Source: Cyanophora paradoxa
Lineage: Eukaryota; Glaucocystophyceae; Cyanophorales; Cyanophoraceae
Length of the DNA: 64,000 bases
NCBI GenBank assembly: GCA_004431415.1
Contig: QPMI01000612.1
Span: forward strand, 62,001 to 126,000
Reading direction: 5' to 3'
Each line of letters starts with the position of its first letter. Position 1 is the stretch's first letter. Both the position numbers and the translations under genes were made by a program. The notes beneath the pieces are model-generated. The model was not told the origin of the DNA. It ran no database searches and was given only the letters and a program-made list of their open reading frames with translations. This document shows, piece after piece, positions 33,868-48,590 of this stretch.

Positions 33868-34550
33868 CTAATCGTAACGCACCTGGATAATGCAGTTTCT
33901 GATGTCAGCGGCGCTAAGCGGGCTTCCTGTACACAGAAAGCATTAATAAAGGATGCGGAACGGCAGCTGCCACACGACTTCGGGGAACGCACGAGGAGGC
34001 GTGCTCGCAGCCTGAGTTGGCGGCGCCGGCAGGCTCGGAGGGAGAGCGATGGATATGTTCGGGACCAGCTGCGGCTTCGCATTTGACGGCTCCGGCTGCA
34101 GCTGCGCATAACACGCGCACGGAGGCGACCTCGGGACCTCGAGATCTTCGCCGGGCTCGCGCTTCACTGTATGCGCAGCTGAGCGTGCTCGAGCTCGAGC
34201 TCCCAGCTCGACTTCGTCGGGCTCGCGCTTTACGTTTACCGCAGCTGCAGCTGCAGCTGCGCGCGGCGCGTTCAAGGACCCGAGATTTAATATTCCGGCC
34301 GCTGGAGCACGCACGTGCAGGCGGCAGATGCAGGTCCGCGGTCGGTCGCGATGCATATGTAAACGTCGTCTCGAGCTCGAGCTCGACGACTGCTTCTGCA
34401 GCTGCAGCTGCAGGCGGCGCCGGCTGCAGAGGCGCTTCATCGACGACGCGCTCGAGTTTTACTACTGCTTCCAGGCGCGGGCCAAGGTTGCGGCAAACAC
34501 GTCGCTGCACGCGGGTTAGGCGCGCGCCTTAAGCTTAAAGCTTTTTTAAG
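33667..34550. repeat. 884-bp direct repeat, copy 1
   Basis: Essentially identical to 37308-38191 (offset 3,641). It covers the first 67 codons of the minus-strand gene and about 680 bp upstream. The upstream part contains CAGCTG- and GAGCTC-rich simple sequence and minus-strand ORF 34440-33943, which has two VKREP motifs. The left edge falls inside coding sequence and the right edge directly on a T14 tract. Confidence 0.92.
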
Positions 34551-34564
34551 TTTTTTTTTTTTTT
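34551..34564. other. T14 tract (A14 on minus strand)
   Basis: Fourteen T residues begin exactly where the two 884-bp repeats stop matching. Read on the minus strand this is an A tract at the downstream end of the Ulp1-like transcription direction, as a retroposed poly(A) tail would be. It could equally be simple slippage. Confidence 0.6.
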
Positions 34565-35628
34565 CAGTAATCCCTAGTGTATTAGGGGACTGGTGCCCCA
34601 AGTTGACAAACAGCTAATGCTATCTGCCTACCCTAGGCCTAAGCCTACAAACACACGACAAGTCTAGCTTACCTCCCCCCTATTGGGTCTCCAGCTAGAC
34701 TAACCCCGAGGGAATCTCCCTACTGCGAGCCCTACCCCCTAAGGCCACTCTTGCGGCCCTCGGTGGGGCCTCCCCCAGCGGCCGCGCGAGCGCGGCCATT
34801 GGGGGGGTGGGGTTGGGGGTGGGGAGCTGGGGCCGGAGAGTTTATTGGGGCAGGGCCCCGGAGGATTTATTGCGCACCGCCTCTGCGGTGCGAGCGCCGC
34901 CGGGCGCGGGGCCCCCGGGGGAGGGGTTGGGGCCCCCCATCCGGCGGCGGGTCCCGCCCTGCAGGCTGCCAGCGGCGTGGCAGCCTGCACCTGCGCGGGC
35001 GGGACCGGACCTGGCGCGGGCAGGCAGGCCACGCCCGAGGGGCCTGCTCTCCTCCAGGAGTGGGCCTCTCAAGCGCGAGCGTGGCGTCAGCCCGGCGCGC
35101 GCGGGCAGGGAGTGCACACTTTGGGCTCAGGGTCTGTAGCCCAGCGGGGAGAGGCCGAAGATGAGGAGGGACTGGATGAGGTCGCCGCGGTGGAGCAGGG
35201 GGTGGTACCTTGGGGGCAGAGAAGGGGTACGGGGCTCGGTGGAGGCGGCGGTGACGGCCCAGGGGGTGTAGGCAGAGGGGACATCGGTCTGGGGCGGGAG
35301 TGCCTCGGGGTGGAGCTGGCGCGCGCGGGCGGAAAACTCGAATGGGGGCGGTGGTGCGGGGACCGAGGGCGGTGCCGGCGGTGGTGGGGGGGCCCGGCGG
35401 CGGGGGGCGCGGGGCTGGCGGGGCGGGGGCCGGTCTTGCGGTTCGACGGGTGACGGCGGTGTGGGGGGGTCAGAGAGGCTCGCCGAGGCGGGGGAGTCCG
35501 GGGGGGGGCGGTCCTGTGGATCAGGGGCTGGGACAGCCGGACCTGCACGTCGGGCTCCGCGGTCTCCACGTGCAAGAAGATTGTTGCGGGCGGAGGTGAA
35601 GCCGGCCGAGTCACGGAGGGCGGCCAGC

Positions 35629-37508
35629 TCACGCTCGCGGCGCGTGAGGCGGCGGGGTAGCGGGGCTGGGCTGCGGGGAGGGGAGGAGGCTGGGGGTGTG
35701 GGGGGAGGGGCTGGGGGGAAGGGGGGGGAGACGGGCCGGGGACGGTGGAGGGCCGGTCGGGCGGGCGAGGGGAGGGGGCCGGGGTGGCGGAGGGTCCGCT
35801 GGGGCGGGGGCGGCGGGGAGTCCGGAGGGGGAGGGGGCAGTTGCGAGTCGGGCCGGGGGAACGGGGGAGAGACCGACCGCGGACCGGAAGTAGGATTGGA
35901 GGGGGCGCATCGCCACGGTCGTCCCTCTGCCGCGACCTTTGCCGCGGCCCTTGCCGGGTCGAGCTGTGCCGGCACCTAGTCGGGAGGAAGGGCCTGTCGC
36001 CTCCGGTCGGCCTGTCGGAGGTGGGCGAGGCGAGGCGGGGGGCGGGGCGGGGCGTGGGGGGCGGGGGGTCCGGGGCTCGCGGCGGCGGGGTGGAGCCGGA
36101 GCCGGAGGGGGCTGGGGCGGACCTCTGGGGCCGGGTCCGGGTGCTGGGGGCCGTTGGCTTGTGGCTAGGATTCGGGTGAGGATGAGGCTGTGCCAGTGGG
36201 CGCAGCACCGGCTGCTGCCATCGAAGGGCGAGTTGGGGTCCGTGAGCGCGTCTTCTTGGCCCCGGACCAGGGCGTCTGCCAGGGCACAGACAATTACACC
36301 GCAGCTGAAGCGGTCCCGTTGTTCGGGGATGGGGTACCTGGTGGCCGATGCAAGCGGCCAGGCGGTGGGGTCGTCTGAGGGAAGGTTGCGTTCCCGGCGC
36401 TCGAGCTGGAGCCAGCGGAGAATCGGGGCCAGCTTCTCTCGAGCCGACTCTGCGTTTGGCAGGTTGTAGGCATCATAGAGTTCGGCTCGACGGTCACGTA
36501 CGTGGATCGCAGCGAAGGTCCAGTGGCCCGGTGAGTGGATCGGGAAGAGCAGAACATCGAAGTCGAACGGGCTGACCCCGCGGGCTACCAGCTTGTTGTG
36601 AAGGCGCTGGGGCCTCGGCCTGGCGCGGAGAGGTTAGGGTACTCAAGCGAGTCAAAGATTAGTGGACGGCGGGCCAGGGCAGGGAGTTGGGCGAGGAGGG
36701 CGAGGTAGAAGACAACGGTCTCGTCGTCTAACCAGGTCTCACCATTGAGCCGACTGAGAGATCTCCTCGTGACGTTGATGCTGCCCGAGGTACCGAGCAG
36801 CGGCGAGGAGATCTGTCGGAGTACTTCCTGCGCAGGCTTTAGCGGGCCGGGTCGGGTCTGTGCCCACGCTAGGCGGACCTCTTCGGACGGCGGCAGGGGG
36901 GGCCACGGGCTGGGCTGCGGGCGGGTCGGGGCCGCGGGCAAGGGTGAGTGCCGGGGCTCCGGCGGGTGAGGCGCTGGGGGGCTCAGGGGGGGTGGAGGGT
37001 TAAGCTGGGGGGCTGAGCTCACGGGAGGGGCGTCCGATCGCGAGGTTGCTTTGGGGTTCGTGGGCGGGCTGTGCGGGCTGTCTGCGGCGACATTCATCAG
37101 GTCATGGGCGTCGGGCGGGGAGGGCGGGCAAGCTGGACGGTCTGTGCTCGACCGGCCTACTGCTGAGTGCGCATCGCGCGCTGGCGCTGCCGTCGGCTGG
37201 AGACGGGCGCGTTCCGGTACGCTTGGGGGTACCGGAATACTACTGACCGGCACTACGGGTGCGGGCTGCGGGTTCGGGTCCGGCTGGGGGCGTGTCTCCC
37301 GGGCGCGGCGGTGGTACTTCTCCCCAATGTCGCCGGTCACGTACCGCCCCACCACGTCGTCTGGTACGGTCGTAATATTGACGACAGGCTCCCCCCCGTG
37401 CTCCTGCGCCCGGGACGCTTTTATGTTCAACGGTTGGCAAAATTCGAAAGCGGCCAATGCGCCGACTAGATTGAGACCTATAGCTGGGGTAGTGCCAATT
37501 GAAATCAT
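35629..37508 (-). pseudogene. Ulp1/SENP-type cysteine protease (C48), frameshifted, Pro-rich flanks
   Basis: Minus strand from ATG 37508. The first 67 codons equal those of the zinc-module gene. A long Pro/Ser/Ala linker follows, then SRLNGETWLDDETVVFYLALLAQ, the start of the Ulp1 peptidase domain. The frame stops at 36585, but the domain continues one frame over. It shows LVARGVSPFDFDVLLFPIHSPGHW (catalytic His), ELYDAYNLP (Asp), IPEQRDRFSCGVIVCALAD (Gln and Cys), then a Pro-rich tail with MRPLQSYFRSAVGLSP. All four catalytic residues are present. The shift lies near 36596-36602. A single missing base best restores family-like spacing, but a 35-nt GC-AG intron or a sequencing error is possible. 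Such proteases remove SUMO or related modifiers and are also carried by some transposons. A second Pro-rich frame (35975-35127, ending FGLSPLGYRP) overlaps the tail and is of doubtful status. Confidence 0.72.
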
Positions 37509-38191
37509 CTAATCGTAACGCACCTGGATAATGCAGTTTCTGATGTCAGCGGCGCTAAGCGGGCTTCCTGTACACAGAAAGCATTAATAAAGGATGCGGA
37601 ACGGCAGCTGCCACACGACTTCGGGGAACGCACGAGGAGGCGTGCTCGCAGCCTGAGTTGGCGGCGCCGGCAGGCTCGGAGGGAGAGCGATGGATATGTT
37701 CGGGACCAGCTGCGGCTTCGCATTTGACGGCTCCGGCTGCAGCTGCGCATAACACGCGCACGGAGGCGACCTCGGGACCTCGAGATCTTCGCCGGGCTCG
37801 CGCTTCACTGTATGCGCAGCTGAGCGTGCTCGAGCTCGAGCTCCCAGCTCGACTTCGTCGGGCTCGCGCTTTACGTTTACCGCAGCTGCAGCTGCAGCTG
37901 CGCGCGGCGCGTTCAAGGACCCGAGATTTAATATTCCGGCCGCTGGAGCACGCACGTGCAGGCGGCAGATGCAGGTCCGCGGTCGGTCGCGATGCATATG
38001 TAAACGTCGTCTCGAGCTCGAGCTCGACGACTGCTTCTGCAGCTGCAGCTGCAGGCGGCGCCGGCTGCAGAGGCGCTTCATCGACGACGCGCTCGAGTTT
38101 TACTACTGCTTCCAGGCGCGGGCCAAGGTTGCGGCAAACACGTCGCTGCACGCGGGTTAGGCGCGCGCCTTAAGCTTAAAGCTTTTTTAAG
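37308..38191. repeat. 884-bp direct repeat, copy 2
   Basis: Second copy of 33667-34550, supplying the 5' region and first 67 codons of the Ulp1-like gene. Beyond 38191 the sequence (CTTGCAATTAACGAG) is unrelated to the T tract that follows copy 1. Confidence 0.92.
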
Positions 38192-39014
38192 CTTGCAATT
38201 AACGAGAGCGTCCGCGGCGGCGCACGCTTGAAGGTTGCTCAATCGGGCACTTTTCCTGTTCAAGGCCCCGCTTCTTCCTCGCCGCCGCGCGCGTGAGCGG
38301 AGGATCGACATTCTGAACCGCGGCCGGCGCCGATTTCTGCGCGAAACAGCGCTTGCGCGCGCCTCGAGCATCACGAGCGGGGCTTCGAGGCACTGACCGG
38401 AGATGCACTGCTCGACCCTCGTTCGTCGTTTTCCTGCTTCATGGTTCGCTGACTGTACGAGGGTCAGCTCGCACTTGAGCTTGGGGGAGGAGCGCCCCGG
38501 CGCCTCGCAATTTTTTTAATCTAAGATTTTTCTAAATAAAAATGCTAAAATACTTGTTAAGAAAATCATTACAAGTTGTGAAGGTAAAGGAATTAACCCG
38601 ATACCGTGACTTGTATCCTCGTTGTGTACTACGAGTGGGCACGCCCACCGTAGATCTTTAAAAAAAAAAAAAGGAATTAACGAATACATTATTAAATATG
38701 ATTTCCAATGCTCCCAAGATTTTGAACAAGATCCGTGCTCCTGCGGAGCACTAAGTACGGCGAAGCCTCGCGGACGCCCTCGCGGCTGTCACAGTAGGCC
38801 TATAGGGCACTGGCCAGCGGCCTGGCCGATCGCGAACAGCTTTCTGGTTGGAAGCTGGCCGGCTGACGGCCAGTCCAGCTACCGCTGGCCGGCTAGAGGA
38901 ATATAACTAGAGGAATATTAATGTACTGAGGAAATAAAGGGAGGCCGGAGCAGGTTGAGATTAGAGGAGATGAATTATATATAATATTGTTGAGAGGGAG
39001 GCCCGGGAGGGGCA
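38192..39014. other. Intergenic, no gene seen
   Basis: Contains an AT-rich stretch with A11 near 38658-38670 and CTGGCCGGC/GCCAGC-type repeats at 38806-38895. No protein-like frame was recognised. Confidence 0.45.
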
Positions 39015-41495
39015 AGGTTCTCGCGGCCAGGCGCATGCACAGAGCTTGCGAATCGCTTAAACAGAATCTTGAATGCATATAGCTATAGCATCGATGTGCG
39101 GGGCTGCGGAGCTCGAGGCGAGGGCGCGCGGAAAGATGTGCAGGTCCATGCAGGATCGAATTTTCGGGGTCGGCTGGGTCCTCGCGGCCCGTCGCATACG
39201 CAAAGCGTGCGGAAGACTTTGCCTACATCTTAAATGCTTATGCTATCGTTCCGCGCATGCGCCGCGGCGTGGGCGCGCGGAAAGATGTCAGGGCGCGTGC
39301 AGGATCGAATTTTGGCCGTCGGGTACCTTCCTGCGCTGTTCCGGCTCCGAAAAGCGGATTTCGGGGGTGCGCAGGCCCTGCTATGTCCATGCGCGCCAGT
39401 ACGCATCGATTGCGCGCGTCGCGGACCGGGCGGGACCGGCTAGCGCTGGATCAAATTTTCGGCCGACTCTTCGCACTGGAGCGTCGACGGCGCTTGAAAT
39501 CGAGCTTGCGGCGATGCGCTCGCCCTCGCGCGGCATTCTGTATCGTTCTGGGGCGTCCCTGGCGCGATTTCGTCGCGGGACCGGCGGGACCGGGTCCCAC
39601 CTTCTGACTCGGACTGCATTTGTCGGAGGTTAAGTACCGGAATTGATCCAGAGGGAAATTCGATTTTCGCGCGACGCCCACGGGCGAGCGGTCGTCTTAG
39701 GGGAGCCACGACGCTAAAAATGGATCTAGAGAGGTCTGTGGGGGTTAGGGTAGCTGAGTCATTAGCGGCAATCGCGTCCGTGTCGAGGCAGAATTAATAA
39801 TTCGTCCTCGAGGGAGTGCGACGCGGAAATTATTTAGCAGGGGGGATCTTGAGTGGAAAAAAAGGTTAAAAAAGGAATTTATCAGGTCCATGCAGGATCG
39901 AATTTTCGGGGTCGGCTGGGTCCTCGCGGCCCGTCGCATACGCAAAGCGTGCGGAAGACTTTGCCTACATCTTAAATGCTTATGCTATCGTTCCGCGCAT
40001 GCGCCGCGGCGTTCTGGGGCGAAGTTCTGGGGCGTCCCTGGCGCGATTTCGTCGCGGGACCGGGCGGGACCGGGTCCCACCTTCGGACTCGGACTGCATT
40101 TGTCGGAGGTTAAGTACCGGAATTGATCCAGAGGGAAATTCGATTTTCGCGGGATGCCTACGGGGGAGCGGTCGTCTTAGGGGAGCCAGGACGCTAAAAA
40201 TGGATCTAGAGGGGTCTGTGGGGGTTCGGGCAGCTGTGTAATGTCCATCAATCGCGTCCGTGTCGAGGCAGAATTAATAATTCTGCCTCGAGGGAGTGCG
40301 ATACGGAAATTATTTAGTAGGGGAGATCTCGAGTTGAAAAAAAGGTTAAAAAAGGAATTTCGCTCGGCGGTTTTTGGGTTGTGGGCGCGCGGAAAGATGT
40401 CAGGGCGCGTGCAGGATCGAATTTTGGCCGTCGGGTACCTTCCTGCGCTGTTCCGGCTCCGAAAAGCGGATTTCGGGGGTGCGCAGGCCCTGCTATGTCC
40501 ATGCGCGCCAGTACGCATCGATTGCGCGCGTCGCGGGACCGGGCGGGACCGGCTAGCGCTGGATCAAATTTTCGGCCGACTCTTCGCACTGGAGCGTCGA
40601 CGGCGCTTGAAATCGAGCTTGCGGCGATGCGCTCGCCCTCGCGCGGCATTCTGTATCGTTCTGGGGCGTCCCTGGCGCGATTTCGTCGCGGGACCGGGCG
40701 GGACCGGGTCCCACCTTCTGACTCGGACTGCATTTGTCGGAGGTTAAGTACCGGAATTGATCCAGAGGGAAATTCGATTTTCGCGCGACGCCCACGGGCG
40801 AGCGGTCGTCTTAGGGGAGCCACGACGCTAAAAATGGATCTAGAGAGGTCTGTGGGGGTTAGGGTAGCTGAGTCATTAGCGGCAATCGCGTCCGTGTCGA
40901 GGCAGAATTAATAATTCGTCCTCGAGGGAGTGCGACGCGGAAATTATTTAGCAGGGGGGATCTTGAGTGGAAAAAAAGGTTAAAAAAGGAATTTATCAGG
41001 TCCATGCAGGATCGAATTTTCGGGGTCGGCTGGGTCCTCGCGGCCCGTCGCATACGCAAAGCGTGCGGAAGACTTTGCCTACATCTTAAATGCTTATGCT
41101 ATCGTTCCGCGCATGCGCCGCGGCGTTCTGGGGCGAAGTTCTGGGGCGTCCCTGGCGCGATTTCGTCGCGGGACCGGGCGGGACCGGGTCCCACCTTCGG
41201 ACTCGGACTGCATTTGTCGGAGGTTAAGTACCGGAATTGATCCAGAGGGAAATTCGATTTTCGCGGGATGCCTACGGGGGAGCGGTCGTCTTAGGGGAGC
41301 CAGGACGCTAAAAATGGATCTAGAGGGGTCTGTGGGGGTTCGGGCAGCTGTGTAATGTCCATCAATCGCGTCCGTGTCGAGGCAGAATTAATAATTCTGC
41401 CTCGAGGGAGTGCGATACGGAAATTATTTAGTAGGGGAGATCTCGAGTTGAAAAAAAGGTTAAAAAAGGAATTTCGCTCGGCGGTTTTTGGGTTT
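39015..41495. repeat. Nested tandem repeat array (1.1-kb unit, four ~340-bp cores)
   Basis: Two nearly identical units of about 1,112-1,114 bp run 39269-40380 and 40381-41495. Inside each unit a core of about 340 bp, from TGGGGCGTCCCTGGCGCG to GGTTAAAAAAGGAATTT, occurs twice. Cores end near 39880, 40361, 40995 and 41475. A second sub-unit (CAGGATCGAATTTT...CATGCGCCGCGGCGT, about 125 bp) occurs at 39146, 39887 and 41001, with a degenerate copy at 39015-39145. Frames in the array are shadows created by repetition. No transposase was recognised. Confidence 0.9.
40265..40289. repeat. Perfect 12+1+12 palindrome in repeat core
   Basis: Arms GAGGCAGAATTA and TAATTCTGCCTC around a single A. The same perfect palindrome is at 41379-41403. 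In the other two cores (39785-39809 and 40899-40923) the right arm reads TAATTCGTCCTC, which breaks it. Confidence 0.85.
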
Positions 41496-43567
41496 GAGAA
41501 AGAGGCTTCGCCTGATGTAATAATAAACCAATTATTCACGATTGTTCTAGATCTTGCACATCGATAACACTGGCATACTAGCCGCGGACTACGCAGGCTA
41601 GAAGCGGCGGTGCTACCTACGGGGGCGAGAAGCCGCGGACGACGCAGGCAGGGCCCTCTGAAGGGGGGCGCGCAACTTCCCCCTGGGGTTCCTACAAACT
41701 ACGACGGGGACGAGGGGGGGCTAGAGGGGCCTGCGGGCAACGAGCCCGAAGGGCCTGCAGCCGGGGCAGCGGGTGCCGCCGGGGCAGCCGGTGCAGGAGA
41801 GGGGGGCGGCCCCAGCGGGGCGAGCCGCACGGGCTTCATCCTCCGCCCCGCGTCCACGCCGGAGAAGAAGCGCAGCGCGATGTTCCTGCGGAAAGAAGCA
41901 CATTAGAGGGGCCGCCGGGCCAAGTATCGTGGGAATTGCTATCAGAATTACGATCGGACTCTTAGGGGGCTACTAAGTACCGTGGGGCCAGGTGAGCGGT
42001 GAGCTGAACGCACACGTGGCGGGCTCTCCACCCGTGCGCACGTGCACATCGGCCAAACGGCGGCTGCATGCGATCCGCGCCCGAAACGCCGGACCGGGAA
42101 CCAGTTCTCCAGGCACGTGCCGGCCCGCTGAATGCCACCACGACATATGCAATCGCCCCCGCGCGGCCGAAACGCCACAGGAATCATTCGCGGGGCACAG
42201 CCGAAACCAGCCCCCGGCGGCGGTGGCGACGGTGACGTCACCGCTGTCAGAAAAGGCCCCGCGCGCACGCGGAACGGCGGCTCGGAACCGACGGCGACGC
42301 CTGACCGCGGTCGCTATGGAGCGGGACGGCGCTTCCAACTGGATTGCCCACAAGGGGGGTACACACACGTCCCGTGTGATCGGCGAACGAAGAATGAACA
42401 TTAATTAATAACGTACGTTCGAATTAACTTTAATTATAATTAAACCGGTGGCCGCAGTGATGTCATCATAATAGCCGGCGGCCGCAGTGATGGCATCATA
42501 ATAGGTCTCCTGGAAGGAGGACAGCAATTAATTATACTGCAAGGCGGAGGAGCATGCACGCAAGCGGCGCAACAGATCTGGGGCAGATCTAGCTATAGAT
42601 ATAGATCTAGATATAGATCGAAAAGCCGAACAATATGCACGTTCACTTGCCAGCTGAGTCGACCGTCGGACTATATACAATGCATATGGGTAGCAGCGGC
42701 CCGCCCCCGACTCGGGGAGGCTCACACGTACAAAGAGAGCGCGTAGCGGGGGGGCCCAAAGCCCTGGAGGCCCCACAAGCCCTGGAAGCCCAATCCAGAG
42801 GGGTACCACTCGCAAACCTCGCGCTGTACATGTGAGCCTCGCCGCATATGGCATGGCGTGTTTCCAGGAATGAACACGGTGCGACCAGGAATGAACACGG
42901 TGCGCTGCACGAAATCGCGCGTGCTGCGATACACTGTGACAAACGAGCACGACCGTCGGACCCCCGCTAGCGCACGTACTACGGTATGCGCATGCTAGCG
43001 CTCGCCTCGCCCCGCTCTCGCGCGATCTGGACGTTGGGGTTCCGGCCCCCTCGGGCAGCATTCCTCTCCCTCAGCGCTAGCGGCCAGTCCGTGGCGGGAA
43101 CGGGCGAGCCTCCGGATCCGGGCACGGCCCGCACCTTTGATCCTATGATCTTAATCGATTGTGTGGTCATTAAGCCCGGTAGAGCAAGTAGACCTAGGTT
43201 TCGATCTCGAGCTTCGGTATTCGATTTCGATTTCGACGTCGATTTGCCTATCCGACTTGAGCCCTTACGATTTCGATCGGCGGCCCACTGCTAGCCAAAC
43301 AGCTACTAGGGCTAGTCCAGATGTCGTTGGTCGTGTCTGAAATGCAGCGCTCTCTCAGAATTTACACGTCGCCGGCGCCGCATGTGCAGGGCGCGACGGG
43401 CGGCGATGGGGGCAGAAAGACAGAAAGAGAGCGAACGTCGATGGAGACGGGAGGCCCTGAGGGCTGGCGGGCGAGGCGTTGAAAGCGGGTGGAAGCGAAG
43501 AGGAGGAGGGAGGGCAGGCGCAGAGGGGGCTCGGCGGGAGGGGGCGGCAGGGGGGTACGGGGTGCGG
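41496..43567. other. Intergenic, no gene supported
   Basis: Includes a Gly/Ala-biased frame at 41610-41906 without family resemblance, and a direct repeat of GGCCGCAGTGATG(T/G)CATCATAATAG at 42451-42505. It also has GATATAGATCTAGATAT palindromic sequence near 42595-42618, a 21-bp tandem GGAATGAACACGGTGCG at 42868-42904, and the dispersed repeat copy at 43032-43346. Confidence 0.45.
43032..43346. repeat. Dispersed repeat, copy 2
   Basis: Inverted relative to 2249-2548. It carries about a dozen extra bases in places, for example CTCAGCGCTAGCGGCCAG where copy 1 has CTGGCCCTAAGG on the other strand. It lies 220 bp downstream of the USP7 stop, just as copy 1 lies downstream of the CCT1 stop. Confidence 0.8.
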
Positions 43568-48400
<4,833 letters not shown>

Positions 48401-48590
48401 TGTGAATGTTCTGCGGGCGGAGCGCAAGCACCACCGGTGGAACTGTCATTGCTGGATTTACAGTAGATGCCGGAGGAGAAAGCCGGCGCCGCCGGTCTTC
48501 GAAGCGCGGGCCACGCCGCGAGTCGCCAGGTCGACGGGTTCGGGAGGGGTACGGCGTAAACGCACACTCGCCGCGCTCGCAGCCAGCACA

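Noticed and set aside
35087-36208. Pro-rich 370-codon minus-strand frame as a separate gene
   Set aside because: It overlaps in another frame the Ulp1 tail. All three frames are open because of C-rich sequence, so I could not choose it as real.
33667-38191. LTR retrotransposon with 884-bp LTRs
   Set aside because: The repeats begin inside coding sequence, lack TG...CA ends, and no gag, reverse transcriptase or integrase frame lies between them. No primer-binding site was seen.
39073-41355. Repeated ORFs of 60-190 codons in the 39-41.5 kb array
   Set aside because: They recur only because the DNA repeats, occur on both strands, and show no family motif.
41610-41906. Gly/Ala-rich plus-strand ORF
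   Set aside because: No conserved motif, no splice context, and composition explains the open frame.
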